Of a stretch of DNA of 64,000 bases, positions 26,001 to 33,673 are shown in pieces. The translations under genes and the position numbers were made by a program. The notes under the pieces are model-generated. The model did not search any database. It had not been told where the DNA came from and saw only the letters and a program-made list of their open reading frames with translations. The stretch spans positions 1 to 64,000 of the forward strand of contig JAFAGM010000084.1 in the NCBI GenBank assembly GCA_023422775.1, in the 5' to 3' direction. The stretch is from Pseudomonadota bacterium. GTDB taxonomy: Bacteria > Pseudomonadota > Alphaproteobacteria > Rhizobiales > Xanthobacteraceae. Numbering within the stretch: the first letter of the stretch is position 1; each line of letters starts with the position of its first letter.

Positions 26001-28280
26001 TCGATGGCCGGAAACGCCACCGCCGAGTCGATCACCATGGGCGCCCGCGAAGCCCAGACGACGCTGATCACGGCATCCACGGAAGCCGCCAACCACGTCA
26101 AGTCGCTCGCGATCGACGTCGAACGCACGCTGAGTGCGGTAGGGGCCGACACCGCCGCCTCCATCCTGGGGACTGCACGGGAAGCGCAGACCTCGCTGAC
26201 GGCGATCTCGACGGACTCGGCCAGCCAGATCAAGGCAATCGCCGCCGACCTCGAACGTTCGCTGAGCACCGTCACCACCAACACCACCGACACCATTCAG
26301 GCCACCGCCCAGATCGCACAGACCGCGCTCGTGGCCGCAACGAACGAAGTCAGTTCGAATTTCAAGTCGACCTCGGCCGATATCGAGCGTTCGGTGCTCG
26401 CTGCCAGCAGCAGTTTCGGCTCGACGATGACCGGCAAGACCGACGAAATCGTTACCTATGTCCAGCAGCAGACCGACCGTCTGGCGCAGATCGTGGACAG
26501 CCGCCGCGGTTCGCTGGTCGAGGCGCTGAGCGGCAAGACCACGCAACTGACGACCGACATCGACCGCGTCACCGCCGACGCCCTGAAGGCAATCGAGACC
26601 CGTGGCCAGATGTTCTCGCAATCGATGACGGCGCACGGCTCGGATGTGGCGCGCAGCATTACCTCGGCGGGCGAGATCGCCACCGGGTCGGTAGCCAAGT
26701 CGCTGAAGGATATCGAGCAATCGACGCGTTCGGCCATCGACCAGTCGCGTCAGGTTTCGATCGCGGCCGTCACCGAGATGCAGGAGACCAGCAAGATCCT
26801 GCGCACCGACACCGTCGCGCTGTTCGAGCGCCTGCGCGAGGGCAACATCCTGCTGCAGGAAGTGCTGACCGGCGCCCACGACAACCTCAATTCGCTGGAG
26901 CGCGCGCTGGTGACCCGCGTGGCCGACTTCGTGTCGGCAATGAACGACGTCACTTCCCGCAACGGCGTCGCGACCCAGACGCTGGAAGACCAACTGACCG
27001 TCTTCAACAGCAAGACGTCGCGGGCGCTGGAAGATCTCGGCGCGCTGTCGAGCCAGTTCGAAAGCCACGGCAAGTCGCTGGTCGAAGCCGCATCCCTCGT
27101 CGAGGAGGCCAACCGCAACACCACCGCGTCCGTCATCGATCGCAAGGATCAGCTTGAATCGCTGGTCACCACCATCGATCTGCGTACCACCGATCTCGAA
27201 CAGCGCCTGTCGCGCTTCTCCGGCCTGCTCGACGAGTCGCTCGCCGCGGCCGAAGAGCGTGCCCGGGACATTGCGCGCGTGGTGGCGGAAACCGCAGGCG
27301 CCGGATCGGCGGCGATCAGCCGCCAGTTCGAAGCGGTGCGCACCGCGGCCGAGAACGAACGGCAACAGACCCTTCACGCCATGAGCGACCTCTACCAGCA
27401 GAGCAGCCAGGAAACGGATGCGATGTTCAAGCAGTCGACCGAAAGGTTCGGCACGATGGTGCAGGCCATGAAGCAGATGGCGGCCGAGATGCACCAGGAA
27501 CTCGAATCGACGCGCAACGAGCTGCGCCGAGGCGTGCTGGAAATGCCGCAGGAGGCGGCCGACAACACCGCGCAGATGCGCAAGGTGATCGTCGACCAGA
27601 TCGAGGCGCTCGCCGAGCTCAACCGCATCGTCGCCCATCACGGCCGCGGTCTCGATGTCGTGACCTCCGGCCGCCCCGGCGCGCAGCGTCAGGACGAGCC
27701 GATCGTGATGGCGGCGGCCGGCGGCCGCAATGACGTGCGCATGCGCGACAACGGCGGCAACAGCGCATCGACGCTGCCGCCGCCGGATCTCGGCATCGCT
27801 TCCTCGCGCCGCACCGACGCCCCGCCGGTCTCGCCGGCGACCAGCCAGGACCCTGGACGCGACGGCTGGCTGTCCGACCTGCTCAATCGCACTGACGCCA
27901 GCAGCGGACGCGACGCGCCGCGCCGGATGCCGCAGAGCGCGGTGAACCCGCTGGAGTCGCTGTCGCTCGACATCGGCCGGCTGATGGACCGCAATCTCGC
28001 AGCCGAGATGTGGGACCGCTACCAGCGCGGCGAGAGCAAGGCGTTCAGCAAGCGGCTCTATACGGCTGCCGGCCAGAAGGCATTCGACGAGGTCGCGCGC
28101 AAGTATCGCGCCGACCGCACCTTCAAGCAGACGGTCGACCGCTACATCGCCGAGTTCGAGCGGCTGCTCGACGAGGTCGCGCGCGAGGAACGCGGACCGC
28201 AGGCGCTGCGCGGCCACCTCACCTCCGAGACCGGCCTGGTCTATACCCTGCTCGCACACGCCGCGGGAAGGCTGGGATAA
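23037..28280 (+). CDS. Giant membrane-anchored coiled-coil protein, growth pole ring (GPR)-like
   Basis: 1747 residues. An N-terminal cytoplasmic segment rich in Pro/Ser/acidic residues is followed by TM helices at about 107-130 and 141-167, then ~1400 residues of almost uninterrupted apolipoprotein-like amphipathic helix with 11-residue periodicity. Seven 44-residue repeats (residues 805-1112) contain the core AADVERSLS...GAREAQNTL...AN-VKSL. A ~110-residue C-terminal domain (SLDIGRLMD, AEMWDRYQRGE, FSKRLYT, HLTSETGLVYTLLAHA) looks folded and conserved. This layout matches the Agrobacterium GPR protein, which forms a ring at the growing pole; the assignment rests on architecture and remembered motifs. 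The ATG at 23037 is the only early start. Confidence 0.75.
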   Translation: MANNPKKVKDPTEVALSAIQEALNIGDASADSSRNSPGSELAPPGLSAPPSYSELSFDARDARASAERPVFEPIEEPRIPRRAANDDRETIGQILQAIQKGRPARSVYTLASIFGGVWVVGCALLTFAFLPSLQAAIGQSGGVLVLAGLAALFFAPVLLFYFLASLAWRGQEMRMIAQSMAQVAIRFSEPEATAADSMVTVGQAIRREVAAMGDGVERAIARAGELETLVANEVAALERAYSDNEVRIRALLQDIAHQRDNLVGQAEQVRSAISGVQIDLRHDIALISDAIASRVDEVAKSITGALEERGQHITSALSHAGDNMILALGERGGDLLDRLEEASSETTRAVLDASERLTTSLNFKTGHVHDEFVDLADRVHEMLNERIDRITGEFEQRSSTIVDGISDRTEQVHDSLKNSSDSLLLELELRSGDLVNKIDEAGKSLATRILSSGDKAGDALDATVNTLVARVISQTETAHDSLSLQMNAFDELVKDRGGELAEKFARDSGTLGALITRHISEFDRTVKTFGGEIVERMGQRTQEIGDSLKNYVDTFDNRLSSNAGEITASLDQRLLQFETTLGTRVSNLDTSLDGRIKSFDEAIDGRLKSLEVTFDTRAKFVTETIDSRLGTLTSSLTEGAAQAIQSIDQRLGQLTSSLTDGTAQAIAAVDHRISNVTETIDGRSAQLTDTIQARFQEIQQGIETRVGAIAGDIDTRVAQFEDLLGSRIEAVAGRIESSGRQASEDLMSRAEMLSSGIKSHVEDAERALTNLVVNTAETIQTGARTAQQSLLTVSSDVGTQLKLASTEVETALNAVGTGAAGSILTSARDAQQTLIAASSEAASRIKSLAADVERTLSAAGDATAASVLAGAREAQNTLVTASADAANHVKSLAADVERSLSVAGTATAETVTAGAREAQNTLVAASAEAANQVKSLAADVERSLSMAGTATAEAITSGAREAQNALITSSTDAASKVQTLAADLQHSLSMAGNATAESITMGAREAQTTLITASTEAANHVKSLAIDVERTLSAVGADTAASILGTAREAQTSLTAISTDSASQIKAIAADLERSLSTVTTNTTDTIQATAQIAQTALVAATNEVSSNFKSTSADIERSVLAASSSFGSTMTGKTDEIVTYVQQQTDRLAQIVDSRRGSLVEALSGKTTQLTTDIDRVTADALKAIETRGQMFSQSMTAHGSDVARSITSAGEIATGSVAKSLKDIEQSTRSAIDQSRQVSIAAVTEMQETSKILRTDTVALFERLREGNILLQEVLTGAHDNLNSLERALVTRVADFVSAMNDVTSRNGVATQTLEDQLTVFNSKTSRALEDLGALSSQFESHGKSLVEAASLVEEANRNTTASVIDRKDQLESLVTTIDLRTTDLEQRLSRFSGLLDESLAAAEERARDIARVVAETAGAGSAAISRQFEAVRTAAENERQQTLHAMSDLYQQSSQETDAMFKQSTERFGTMVQAMKQMAAEMHQELESTRNELRRGVLEMPQEAADNTAQMRKVIVDQIEALAELNRIVAHHGRGLDVVTSGRPGAQRQDEPIVMAAAGGRNDVRMRDNGGNSASTLPPPDLGIASSRRTDAPPVSPATSQDPGRDGWLSDLLNRTDASSGRDAPRRMPQSAVNPLESLSLDIGRLMDRNLAAEMWDRYQRGESKAFSKRLYTAAGQKAFDEVARKYRADRTFKQTVDRYIAEFERLLDEVAREERGPQALRGHLTSETGLVYTLLAHAAGRLG
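25449..26372 (+). repeat. Seven tandem 132-bp (44-residue) coding repeats
   Basis: Units start at 25449, 25581, 25713, 25845, 25977, 26109 and 26241, each exactly 132 bases. Units 2-5 are most alike (AADVERSLS, GAREAQNTL, KSLA recurring in register); units 1, 6 and 7 are more diverged. 44 = 4 x 11, the undecad period of amphipathic helices in apolipoproteins. In frame inside the GPR-like gene. Confidence 0.9.
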
Positions 28281-28287
28281 GGCTGCG

Positions 28288-28329
28288 GAATAGCGAATAG
28301 CGAATAGTGAATGGCGAGTAGCGAATGGA
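28288..28329. repeat. Tandem 7-bp repeat GAATAGC, six units
   Basis: GAATAGC GAATAGC (28288-28301) and then four variants through GAATGGA, directly after the GPR-like stop. An inverted copy (CTATTCGCCATTCGCT, 28408-28423) lies just beyond the mlaD stop and pairs 14 of 16 with 28306-28321, so the whole convergent intergenic region could fold into a long stem. Confidence 0.8.
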
Positions 28330-28356
28330 AACGGAGGCAGCGATGCCTCCGTTTTT
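28329..28356. terminator. Bidirectional rho-independent terminator
   Basis: AAACGGAGGCA / TGCCTCCGTTT, an 11-bp perfect stem with a GCGA loop, followed by TTTTT on the plus strand and preceded by AAA for the minus strand. It separates the convergent GPR-like and mlaD genes. Confidence 0.9.
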
Positions 28357-28426
28357 CATTCCGGACAGTTGGCGTCCGTCGGCGCCGAAGCTCTGGATCG
28401 AGGCGACCTATTCGCCATTCGCTCAG

Positions 28427-29311
28427 CTACTGCCGCTTCTGCGCCCTTGGGCCCGCCGGCGCGGCTGGCTGGGGCGGTGGGGGCGGCGGAGCCGCTACGG
28501 CGTTGTTGCTTCCGCCGAAGATCACCCGGCTTGGGTTGCGGTCGAAATTGTTCACGGCGCGGCTGATATCGGCGAGGGTGCGGCGGCCGTCGGCCATCAG
28601 CGCGCCCGAGCGCTTGTCGAAATCCTCCGCGAGTTCGCGGATCGACTTGACCATCAGGCTCAATTCGCCGCCGGCGGCGCCGCCCGCGATGGTGTTCAGC
28701 CCGAGCATCAGGCTGTCGGCCTTCCCCATCACGCCGTCGACCCTGAGCATGATGTTGTCGATCTTCTCGGAGTTGCGTGCGAGCGTGCCGGTGAAGGTCT
28801 CGAGATTCCGCAGCGAGTTCTTCACCGATTCCTGGTTGTCGGCGACGATGCGGTTGACGTTCTGCAGCGTGGCGCGGATCGATTCGGTCACGTCCTGCAG
28901 CGCGCTCGGGTCGGCGGTCAGTACCGGAACGCCGTCCTCGTCGAGCGGCACCGACGGCGCCGATTCCTCGCCGCCCTTGAGCGAGATCGCAGCAACGCCG
29001 GTGAGGCCCTGGAACTCAAGCCCGACCAGCGTGTCCTTGCGGATCGGCGCGTTGTTCTCGACCATCGCCAGCGCGACCACCCGTCGCGGATTATCGAGCT
29101 TCACGGAGACCACTTCGCCTATCCGGATACCATTGAAGTTGACGCTGCCGCCGTTACGGAGGCCGGACGCCGCGCCTTCGAACACGATGCGGATCGGGCT
29201 GCGCAGCTTGGTGGTGTGCAGGCTCTGGAACCACAGCACGAAGCCGAACGCAGCTGCGATCACCGCCAGCGTGAAGGCTCCGATCAGGACGTAGTTCGCC
29301 CGCGTTTCCAT
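28427..29311 (-). CDS. mlaD: MCE-domain lipid-binding protein MlaD
   Basis: 294 residues. One N-terminal TM anchor (about 7-28) is followed by the MCE domain (about 35-115: GLRNGGSVNFNGIRIGEV, LVGLEFQGLTGVAAISLKGG), then a long helical region and a Pro/Ala-rich tail. As the periplasmic substrate-binding subunit of the Mla transporter it handles phospholipids between membranes. ATG at 29311 is the true start; the frame opens two codons earlier with TTG. It is the third gene of the STAS-mlaE, mlaF, mlaD operon, 18 bases after mlaF. Confidence 0.9.
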   Translation of the reverse strand: METRANYVLIGAFTLAVIAAAFGFVLWFQSLHTTKLRSPIRIVFEGAASGLRNGGSVNFNGIRIGEVVSVKLDNPRRVVALAMVENNAPIRKDTLVGLEFQGLTGVAAISLKGGEESAPSVPLDEDGVPVLTADPSALQDVTESIRATLQNVNRIVADNQESVKNSLRNLETFTGTLARNSEKIDNIMLRVDGVMGKADSLMLGLNTIAGGAAGGELSLMVKSIRELAEDFDKRSGALMADGRRTLADISRAVNNFDRNPSRVIFGGSNNAVAAPPPPPPQPAAPAGPRAQKRQ

Positions 29312-29329
29312 GTCCAAACGTACTCCGGT

Positions 29330-30100
29330 TCAACCCATGACCGCGCGGGCGCGCTTGCCGTGGAAATATTGCCTCAGCCAGGGGTGCTGCGAGGCCTGCA
29401 TGTCGGCGACCGACCCTGCGGCGATGATCTTGCCGTTCCCCAGAACCGCGATGCGGTCGCAGGCCGTATAAAGGCTGTCGAGATCGTGGGTTACCATGAA
29501 AACCGTCAGGCCCAAAGTGCGCTGCAGGGTGCGTACCAGTTCGTCGAAATCGCCCGCTCCGATCGGGTCCAGCCCCGAGGTCGGCTCGTCCAGGAACACC
29601 AGTTCGGGGTCGAGCGCGAGCGCGCGCGCCAGCGCCACGCGCTTGATCATGCCGCCGGAGAGTTCGGAGGGATAGCGGTCGGCGACCTCGGGCCGCAACC
29701 CGACCATGCCGAGCTTGGCCACCATGATCTCGTCGAGCAGCCGCTGCGAGACCCTGAGATATTCGCGAACCGGGAACTGGATGTTCTGCCGCACCGTCAG
29801 CGAGGAGAACAGCGCGCCCTGCTGGAACAGGATGCCCCAGCGCCGCTCCACGCCGCGCCGTTCGGCCGCGCTCGCCGCGTCGAGGTCGATGCCGAACACC
29901 TCGATGCGGCCGGCCACCTTCGGCACCAGGCCAATGATGGTGCGCGTCAGCACCGATTTTCCGGCGCCCGACGGGCCGACGAACCCCAAAATCTCGCCGC
30001 GCCTGACGTCGAGATTGAGCCCGTCGAGCACCCGCGTCTTGCCGAACTGCACGGTGATGTCGCGAACGCGAATGATGGGGTCGGTGGTCTCGCCTGCCAT
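29330..30100 (-). CDS. mlaF: ABC transporter ATPase MlaF
   Basis: 256 residues, cytoplasmic ATPase of the Mla phospholipid transporter. Walker A GPSGAGKS at 42-49, Q-loop FQQGALFSSLTV, signature LSGGMIKRVALARAL, Walker B ELVFLDEP and switch histidine MVTHD. The segment GALFSSLTVRQNI is typical of the MlaF/Ttg2A branch. ATG at 30100; it follows the permease stop by two bases, showing tight coupling. Confidence 0.94.
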   Translation of the reverse strand: MAGETTDPIIRVRDITVQFGKTRVLDGLNLDVRRGEILGFVGPSGAGKSVLTRTIIGLVPKVAGRIEVFGIDLDAASAAERRGVERRWGILFQQGALFSSLTVRQNIQFPVREYLRVSQRLLDEIMVAKLGMVGLRPEVADRYPSELSGGMIKRVALARALALDPELVFLDEPTSGLDPIGAGDFDELVRTLQRTLGLTVFMVTHDLDSLYTACDRIAVLGNGKIIAAGSVADMQASQHPWLRQYFHGKRARAVMG

Positions 30101-30102
30101 GG

Positions 30103-31245
30103 TCACATCCCGATCGATGCGAAGAAGATGGCGAACACGCCATCCATGACGATCACGAAGAAGATTCCCTTCACCACCGAGGATGTCGTGTGCTGGCCGA
30201 GCGATTCGGCGCTGCCCTGCACGGCCAGTCCCTCGACGCAGGCGACGATGCCGATCACAGCCGCCATCACCGGCGCCTTGATGATGCCGACGACGAAATG
30301 ATCGATCGAGATGGCGTCGCGCAGCCGCAGCAGGAACGCCTCCGGCTCGACGCCGCCATAGAGCCAGGCCACCAGGCCGCCGCCGTAGAGTGCCGCCATC
30401 GCCCCGAGGAAGGCCAGGATCGGCAGCGCCAGCACCAGCGCCAGCATCCGCGGCAGGATCAGCACCTCGATCGGGTCGAAGCCCATGGTGCGCAGCGCGT
30501 CGATCTCCTCGCGCATCTTCATCGAGCCGAGTTCGGCGGTGTAGGCCGAGCCCGAGCGGCCGGCCACCATGATCGCCACCAACAGCACGCCGATCTCGCG
30601 CAGCACCAGCACGCCCAGCATGTCGACCACGAAGATATCGGCGCCGAACTTGCGGAAGTGGAAGATGCCCTGCTGCGAAATGATGCAACCGATCAAAAAC
30701 GTGATCAGCACCACGATCGGCACCGCGCGCCAGCACACTTGCTCGAGGTGATGGATGGTCGAGGTCAGGCGGAAGCCGCGGGGCCGGATCAGCACATGGC
30801 CGGCCGCGGCGAGCACCGCGCCCAGCATCTCGATCAGCCCGACCAGGGTGCCGCCGATGCCGGCCACGTTGCGGCCGATCTGTTCCAGCATGCCCGTGAT
30901 CGTCACTGCGTCGGTTTCGACGACCGGCCCGGCCTTTACGCGGCGCACCTCGTCGACCAGGCTCGAATAATTGGCCGAGAGCCCGGCGATCTCCGTCTCG
31001 ACGCCGCCCTGGGTCAGGCTGCGGCGAAGCCGCTCGATCAGCCAGGCGCCGAAAGTATCGAGTTTGGAGACCTGCGAGACGTCGATGAAGATGCCGGGCT
31101 GGCTGCCGTTGAGCTTTTCGGCGTCGGCAACCATCCGTTCCAGCACGGGAGCAAACCGGGCCGTCCACGAGCCCGCCGCGCACAGCGCCAGCGCGTTGCC
31201 CCGGGTGATCCGCTCCAGTGTCGGGTTGCCGTTCACGATGCCCAT
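30103..31245 (-). CDS. mlaE: MlaE permease with fused STAS (MlaB-like) domain
   Basis: 380 residues. A STAS domain (about 15-100; IDVSQVSKLDTFGAWLIERL) is joined to the MlaE permease domain (about 130-380) with five TM helices and the conserved MVAGRSGSAYTAELGSMK and EEIDALRTMGFDPIEVL loops. In E. coli the STAS part is the separate protein MlaB. No mlaC or mlaA lies in the window. Start ATG 31245 (MGIVNGNPT) is preferred over a GTG at 31278, though neither has a strong ribosome site. Confidence 0.9.
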   Translation of the reverse strand: MGIVNGNPTLERITRGNALALCAAGSWTARFAPVLERMVADAEKLNGSQPGIFIDVSQVSKLDTFGAWLIERLRRSLTQGGVETEIAGLSANYSSLVDEVRRVKAGPVVETDAVTITGMLEQIGRNVAGIGGTLVGLIEMLGAVLAAAGHVLIRPRGFRLTSTIHHLEQVCWRAVPIVVLITFLIGCIISQQGIFHFRKFGADIFVVDMLGVLVLREIGVLLVAIMVAGRSGSAYTAELGSMKMREEIDALRTMGFDPIEVLILPRMLALVLALPILAFLGAMAALYGGGLVAWLYGGVEPEAFLLRLRDAISIDHFVVGIIKAPVMAAVIGIVACVEGLAVQGSAESLGQHTTSSVVKGIFFVIVMDGVFAIFFASIGM

Positions 31246-31340
31246 CCCATTAACGCTACCGATGCAAGGCGTTCGCACGCCGCCTGGCCCTGTCGAGATT
31301 GATCCAGATCATGATCTGGCCGTTACCAATTGATCTGCTC

Positions 31341-31375
31341 GGAAAACCGGTGTCCACTTTTCCGGAGCATGCTCC
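31341..31375. repeat. Dispersed palindromic repeat, variant copy d
   Basis: GGAAAACCGGTGTCCACTTT followed by TCCGGAGCATGCTCC. GGAAAA pairs with TTTTCC, and the centre shares AACCGGT-TCCACTT with copies a and b. It lies in the divergent mlaE / dipeptide epimerase region. Confidence 0.65.
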
Positions 31376-31435
31376 AACCAGCCACAATCGGTTGCACCGG
31401 GCAAGCTCACGGTTCGGAATTTGCCAGATTTTAAA

Positions 31436-32431
31436 ATGACTTCCACCCCTTCCCGAAAGTTTTCCGCAAACATTGAACGCTGGCCGATCGCGGGTTCCTT
31501 CACGATCAGCCGGGGCGCCAAGACCGAGGCCGTAACCGTGGTCGCGATCATTGCCGAGGGCAATCATGTCGGCCGTGGCGAATGTGTGCCCTACCCCCGC
31601 TACGGCGAAACGCCGGAAGCGACGCTCGAGGCGCTTCAGGCGATGCAGGGGGCTGTCACCGCAGGGCTGGACCGGCACGCGCTGCAGGCGGCGATGCCCG
31701 CAGGCGCCGCGCGGAACGCGCTCGATTGCGCGTTGCTTGACCTCGAAGCCAAACGCCGTGGTCAGCGGATCTGGACCGTGCTCGGCCGTCCCGCGCCGCG
31801 TCCCTGCACCACCGCGTACACGATTTCATTGGGGACGCCGAAGGCGATGGCGACAGCGACCGCCAAGGCGAGACATCGCCCGCTGCTCAAGATCAAGCTC
31901 GGCGGCGACGGCGATGGCGAACGGATATCTGCGGTGCGCAAGGCCGCTCCCGAATCCGAACTGATCGTGGATGCCAACGAAGCCTGGACGGCGGACAATC
32001 TCGAACAGAATCTCGCTGCCTGCGCCGACGCCGGCGTCACGCTGGTCGAGCAGCCATTGCCGGCCGGCAAGGATGAGGCGCTGGCGCGCATCAGGCGAAA
32101 GGTCGCGGTCTGCGCCGACGAAAGCGTGCATGATCGCGCCTCGCTCGCACGCCTTCGCGCACGCTACGACGCGGTCAACATCAAGCTCGACAAGACCGGC
32201 GGCCTGACGGAGGCGCTGGCGATGGCGGATGCCGCGCACGCTCTCGGCTTCGAGATCATGATCGGATGCATGGTCGCGACATCGCTCGCGATGGCACCCG
32301 CGATGCTGCTCGCGCAGCAGGCCCGGTTCGTCGACCTCGACGGGCCGCTGCTGCTGGCCCGCGATCGCGACCACGGCCTGCGCTACGACGGCAGCCTCGT
32401 CTATCCGCCGGAAGCAACGCTCTGGGGCTGA
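31436..32431 (+). CDS. dgcA: L-Ala-D/L-Glu (dipeptide) epimerase, enolase superfamily
   Basis: 331 residues. It converts L-Ala-D-Glu from murein recycling to the L,L form for degradation. The barrel carries the family acid/base and metal residues: KIK at 152-154, metal ligands D179 (VDANEAW), E205 (LVEQPLP), D228 (CADES), and the second lysine region NIKLDKTGGLTEAL. ATG at 31436 chosen; a TTG at 31421 would add five residues. Its last 31 bases overlap the 3' end of the convergent MFS gene. Confidence 0.9.
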   Translation: MTSTPSRKFSANIERWPIAGSFTISRGAKTEAVTVVAIIAEGNHVGRGECVPYPRYGETPEATLEALQAMQGAVTAGLDRHALQAAMPAGAARNALDCALLDLEAKRRGQRIWTVLGRPAPRPCTTAYTISLGTPKAMATATAKARHRPLLKIKLGGDGDGERISAVRKAAPESELIVDANEAWTADNLEQNLAACADAGVTLVEQPLPAGKDEALARIRRKVAVCADESVHDRASLARLRARYDAVNIKLDKTGGLTEALAMADAAHALGFEIMIGCMVATSLAMAPAMLLAQQARFVDLDGPLLLARDRDHGLRYDGSLVYPPEATLWG

Positions 32432-33597
32432 TGCGCCAATGATCCTCGCGCGAACCACATGATGAGCGCGGCGACGACCGCCATCGCCGCCATCACGTAA
32501 TAGACCCGCGCGCCGTATCCCGCATAGACCATGCCCGAAAGGATCGATGCCGCCATCGAAACCATGCCACCGCAGGCCGCGAGGTAGCCTTGCCCGCGCG
32601 CCATCATGTGGATCGGCACGCGGCGCACCAGAAGGCTCATGGTGCCCACCTGGGTGAGTCCGTAGGTGAGCCCATGCGCGAGTTGGACCATCGCCAGCAC
32701 CGCGACCGGCGGCTCCTGCGCGGTAATCACCCAGCGCGCGACCGCGCTGAGCGCGCCGATCACCACCAGCAGCGCCGGCGCCAGAGTAAAGCGCGGCGAC
32801 AGCGCGAACACCACGATCTCGGCAAGCACGCCCAGCACCCAAAGGCCGGCGATGGTCAGTCCACCTAACCCGGCGGCCTGCCAGCTGATCGAGGCAAAGG
32901 TGTAGTAGGCCGCATGGCTGCCCTGGGTCAGGGCCGACGCGACGATGATGGCAAGGAACCCGTAATCGCGCAGCAGTGCGCTTGCGCTCCTGACCGCCGT
33001 TGGTGCGGCCTTGGGACGGTCGAGCGGCTGCAGCCCGAGGCTGGCAATGGCGGCAAGGAGCCCTAACGCCACGATGACCCAGATCAGGTGTCTCGCTTCG
33101 AGGACGTCGACCAGCACACCGCAGGCCAGCGCTCCCACCACGAAAGCCGCCGAGCCCCACAGCCGCAACGGCCCGTAGTTCAGGCCGAACCGCGCCACGC
33201 CGCGCAGCGCATAGGCATCCGTCAGCGGCAGCATCGGCGTCCACATCGAACAGGTGACGGCATAGATGAGAAGCACGGCGAGCGGCAGGTGCTGGGTGCC
33301 GATCACGGCAAAGCCGAGCGCGGTCGCGAGCGCCGTCACGGTCAGCGCGCCGCGCAGCGAGTATTTTTCAGCAGCGCTGGTCACAAAGGGAAGAATCGTG
33401 AACCGCGTCAGCGCCGGAACGGCGCCGATCACCCCGATCCACCACGCCTCGATGCCCACCGCCTTCAGCCAGACCGTGAAAAACGGCAGATGGGTTCCGA
33501 TCATCCCGAAGGTGGCGCCATAGAACAGCGCCAGCCGCACAGCGAATCGCGTCGAAGCGCCTTGAGATACAATGGGGATTTCTGATTCGCGCGGCAT
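32401..33597 (-). CDS. MFS transporter, HcaT-like (MFS_1_like)
   Basis: 398 residues, about 12 TM helices. Early motifs LFYGATFGMIGTHLPFFTVW and, later, PMLPLTDAYALRGVARFGLNYGPLRLWGS place it in the MFS_1_like group with 3-phenylpropionate transporter HcaT and nucleoside/sugar permeases. The cargo is unknown. Start MPRESEIP at 33597; a frame extending to 33675 would collide with the divergent next gene. The 3' ends of this gene and the dipeptide epimerase overlap by 31 bases. Confidence 0.85.
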   Translation of the reverse strand: MPRESEIPIVSQGASTRFAVRLALFYGATFGMIGTHLPFFTVWLKAVGIEAWWIGVIGAVPALTRFTILPFVTSAAEKYSLRGALTVTALATALGFAVIGTQHLPLAVLLIYAVTCSMWTPMLPLTDAYALRGVARFGLNYGPLRLWGSAAFVVGALACGVLVDVLEARHLIWVIVALGLLAAIASLGLQPLDRPKAAPTAVRSASALLRDYGFLAIIVASALTQGSHAAYYTFASISWQAAGLGGLTIAGLWVLGVLAEIVVFALSPRFTLAPALLVVIGALSAVARWVITAQEPPVAVLAMVQLAHGLTYGLTQVGTMSLLVRRVPIHMMARGQGYLAACGGMVSMAASILSGMVYAGYGARVYYVMAAMAVVAALIMWFARGSLAHQPQSVASGG

Positions 33598-33673
33598 CAA
33601 TTCAATTGCGATTCGGTCGATATCGTGGTGTCTCGTTATCGTAACGCGCGGTGATTTGCGCGAAGAGTTTAGC

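Noticed and set aside
25449..26372. CRISPR-like appearance of regular repeats
   Set aside because: The 132-bp units are in-frame, coding, have no unique spacers and continue the helical pattern of the protein.
23016..28259. A 1747-codon open frame antisense to the GPR-like gene, almost exactly the same length
   Set aside because: It is a mirror effect of high GC and repetitive codon usage in the sense gene. It begins and ends at nearly the same points, is Arg/Gly/Asp-biased and shows no recognisable domain or ribosome site.
30101..31183. Long frame joined upstream of MlaF
   Set aside because: Arg-rich out-of-frame reading of mlaE. MlaF begins MAGETT at 30100, two bases after the mlaE stop.
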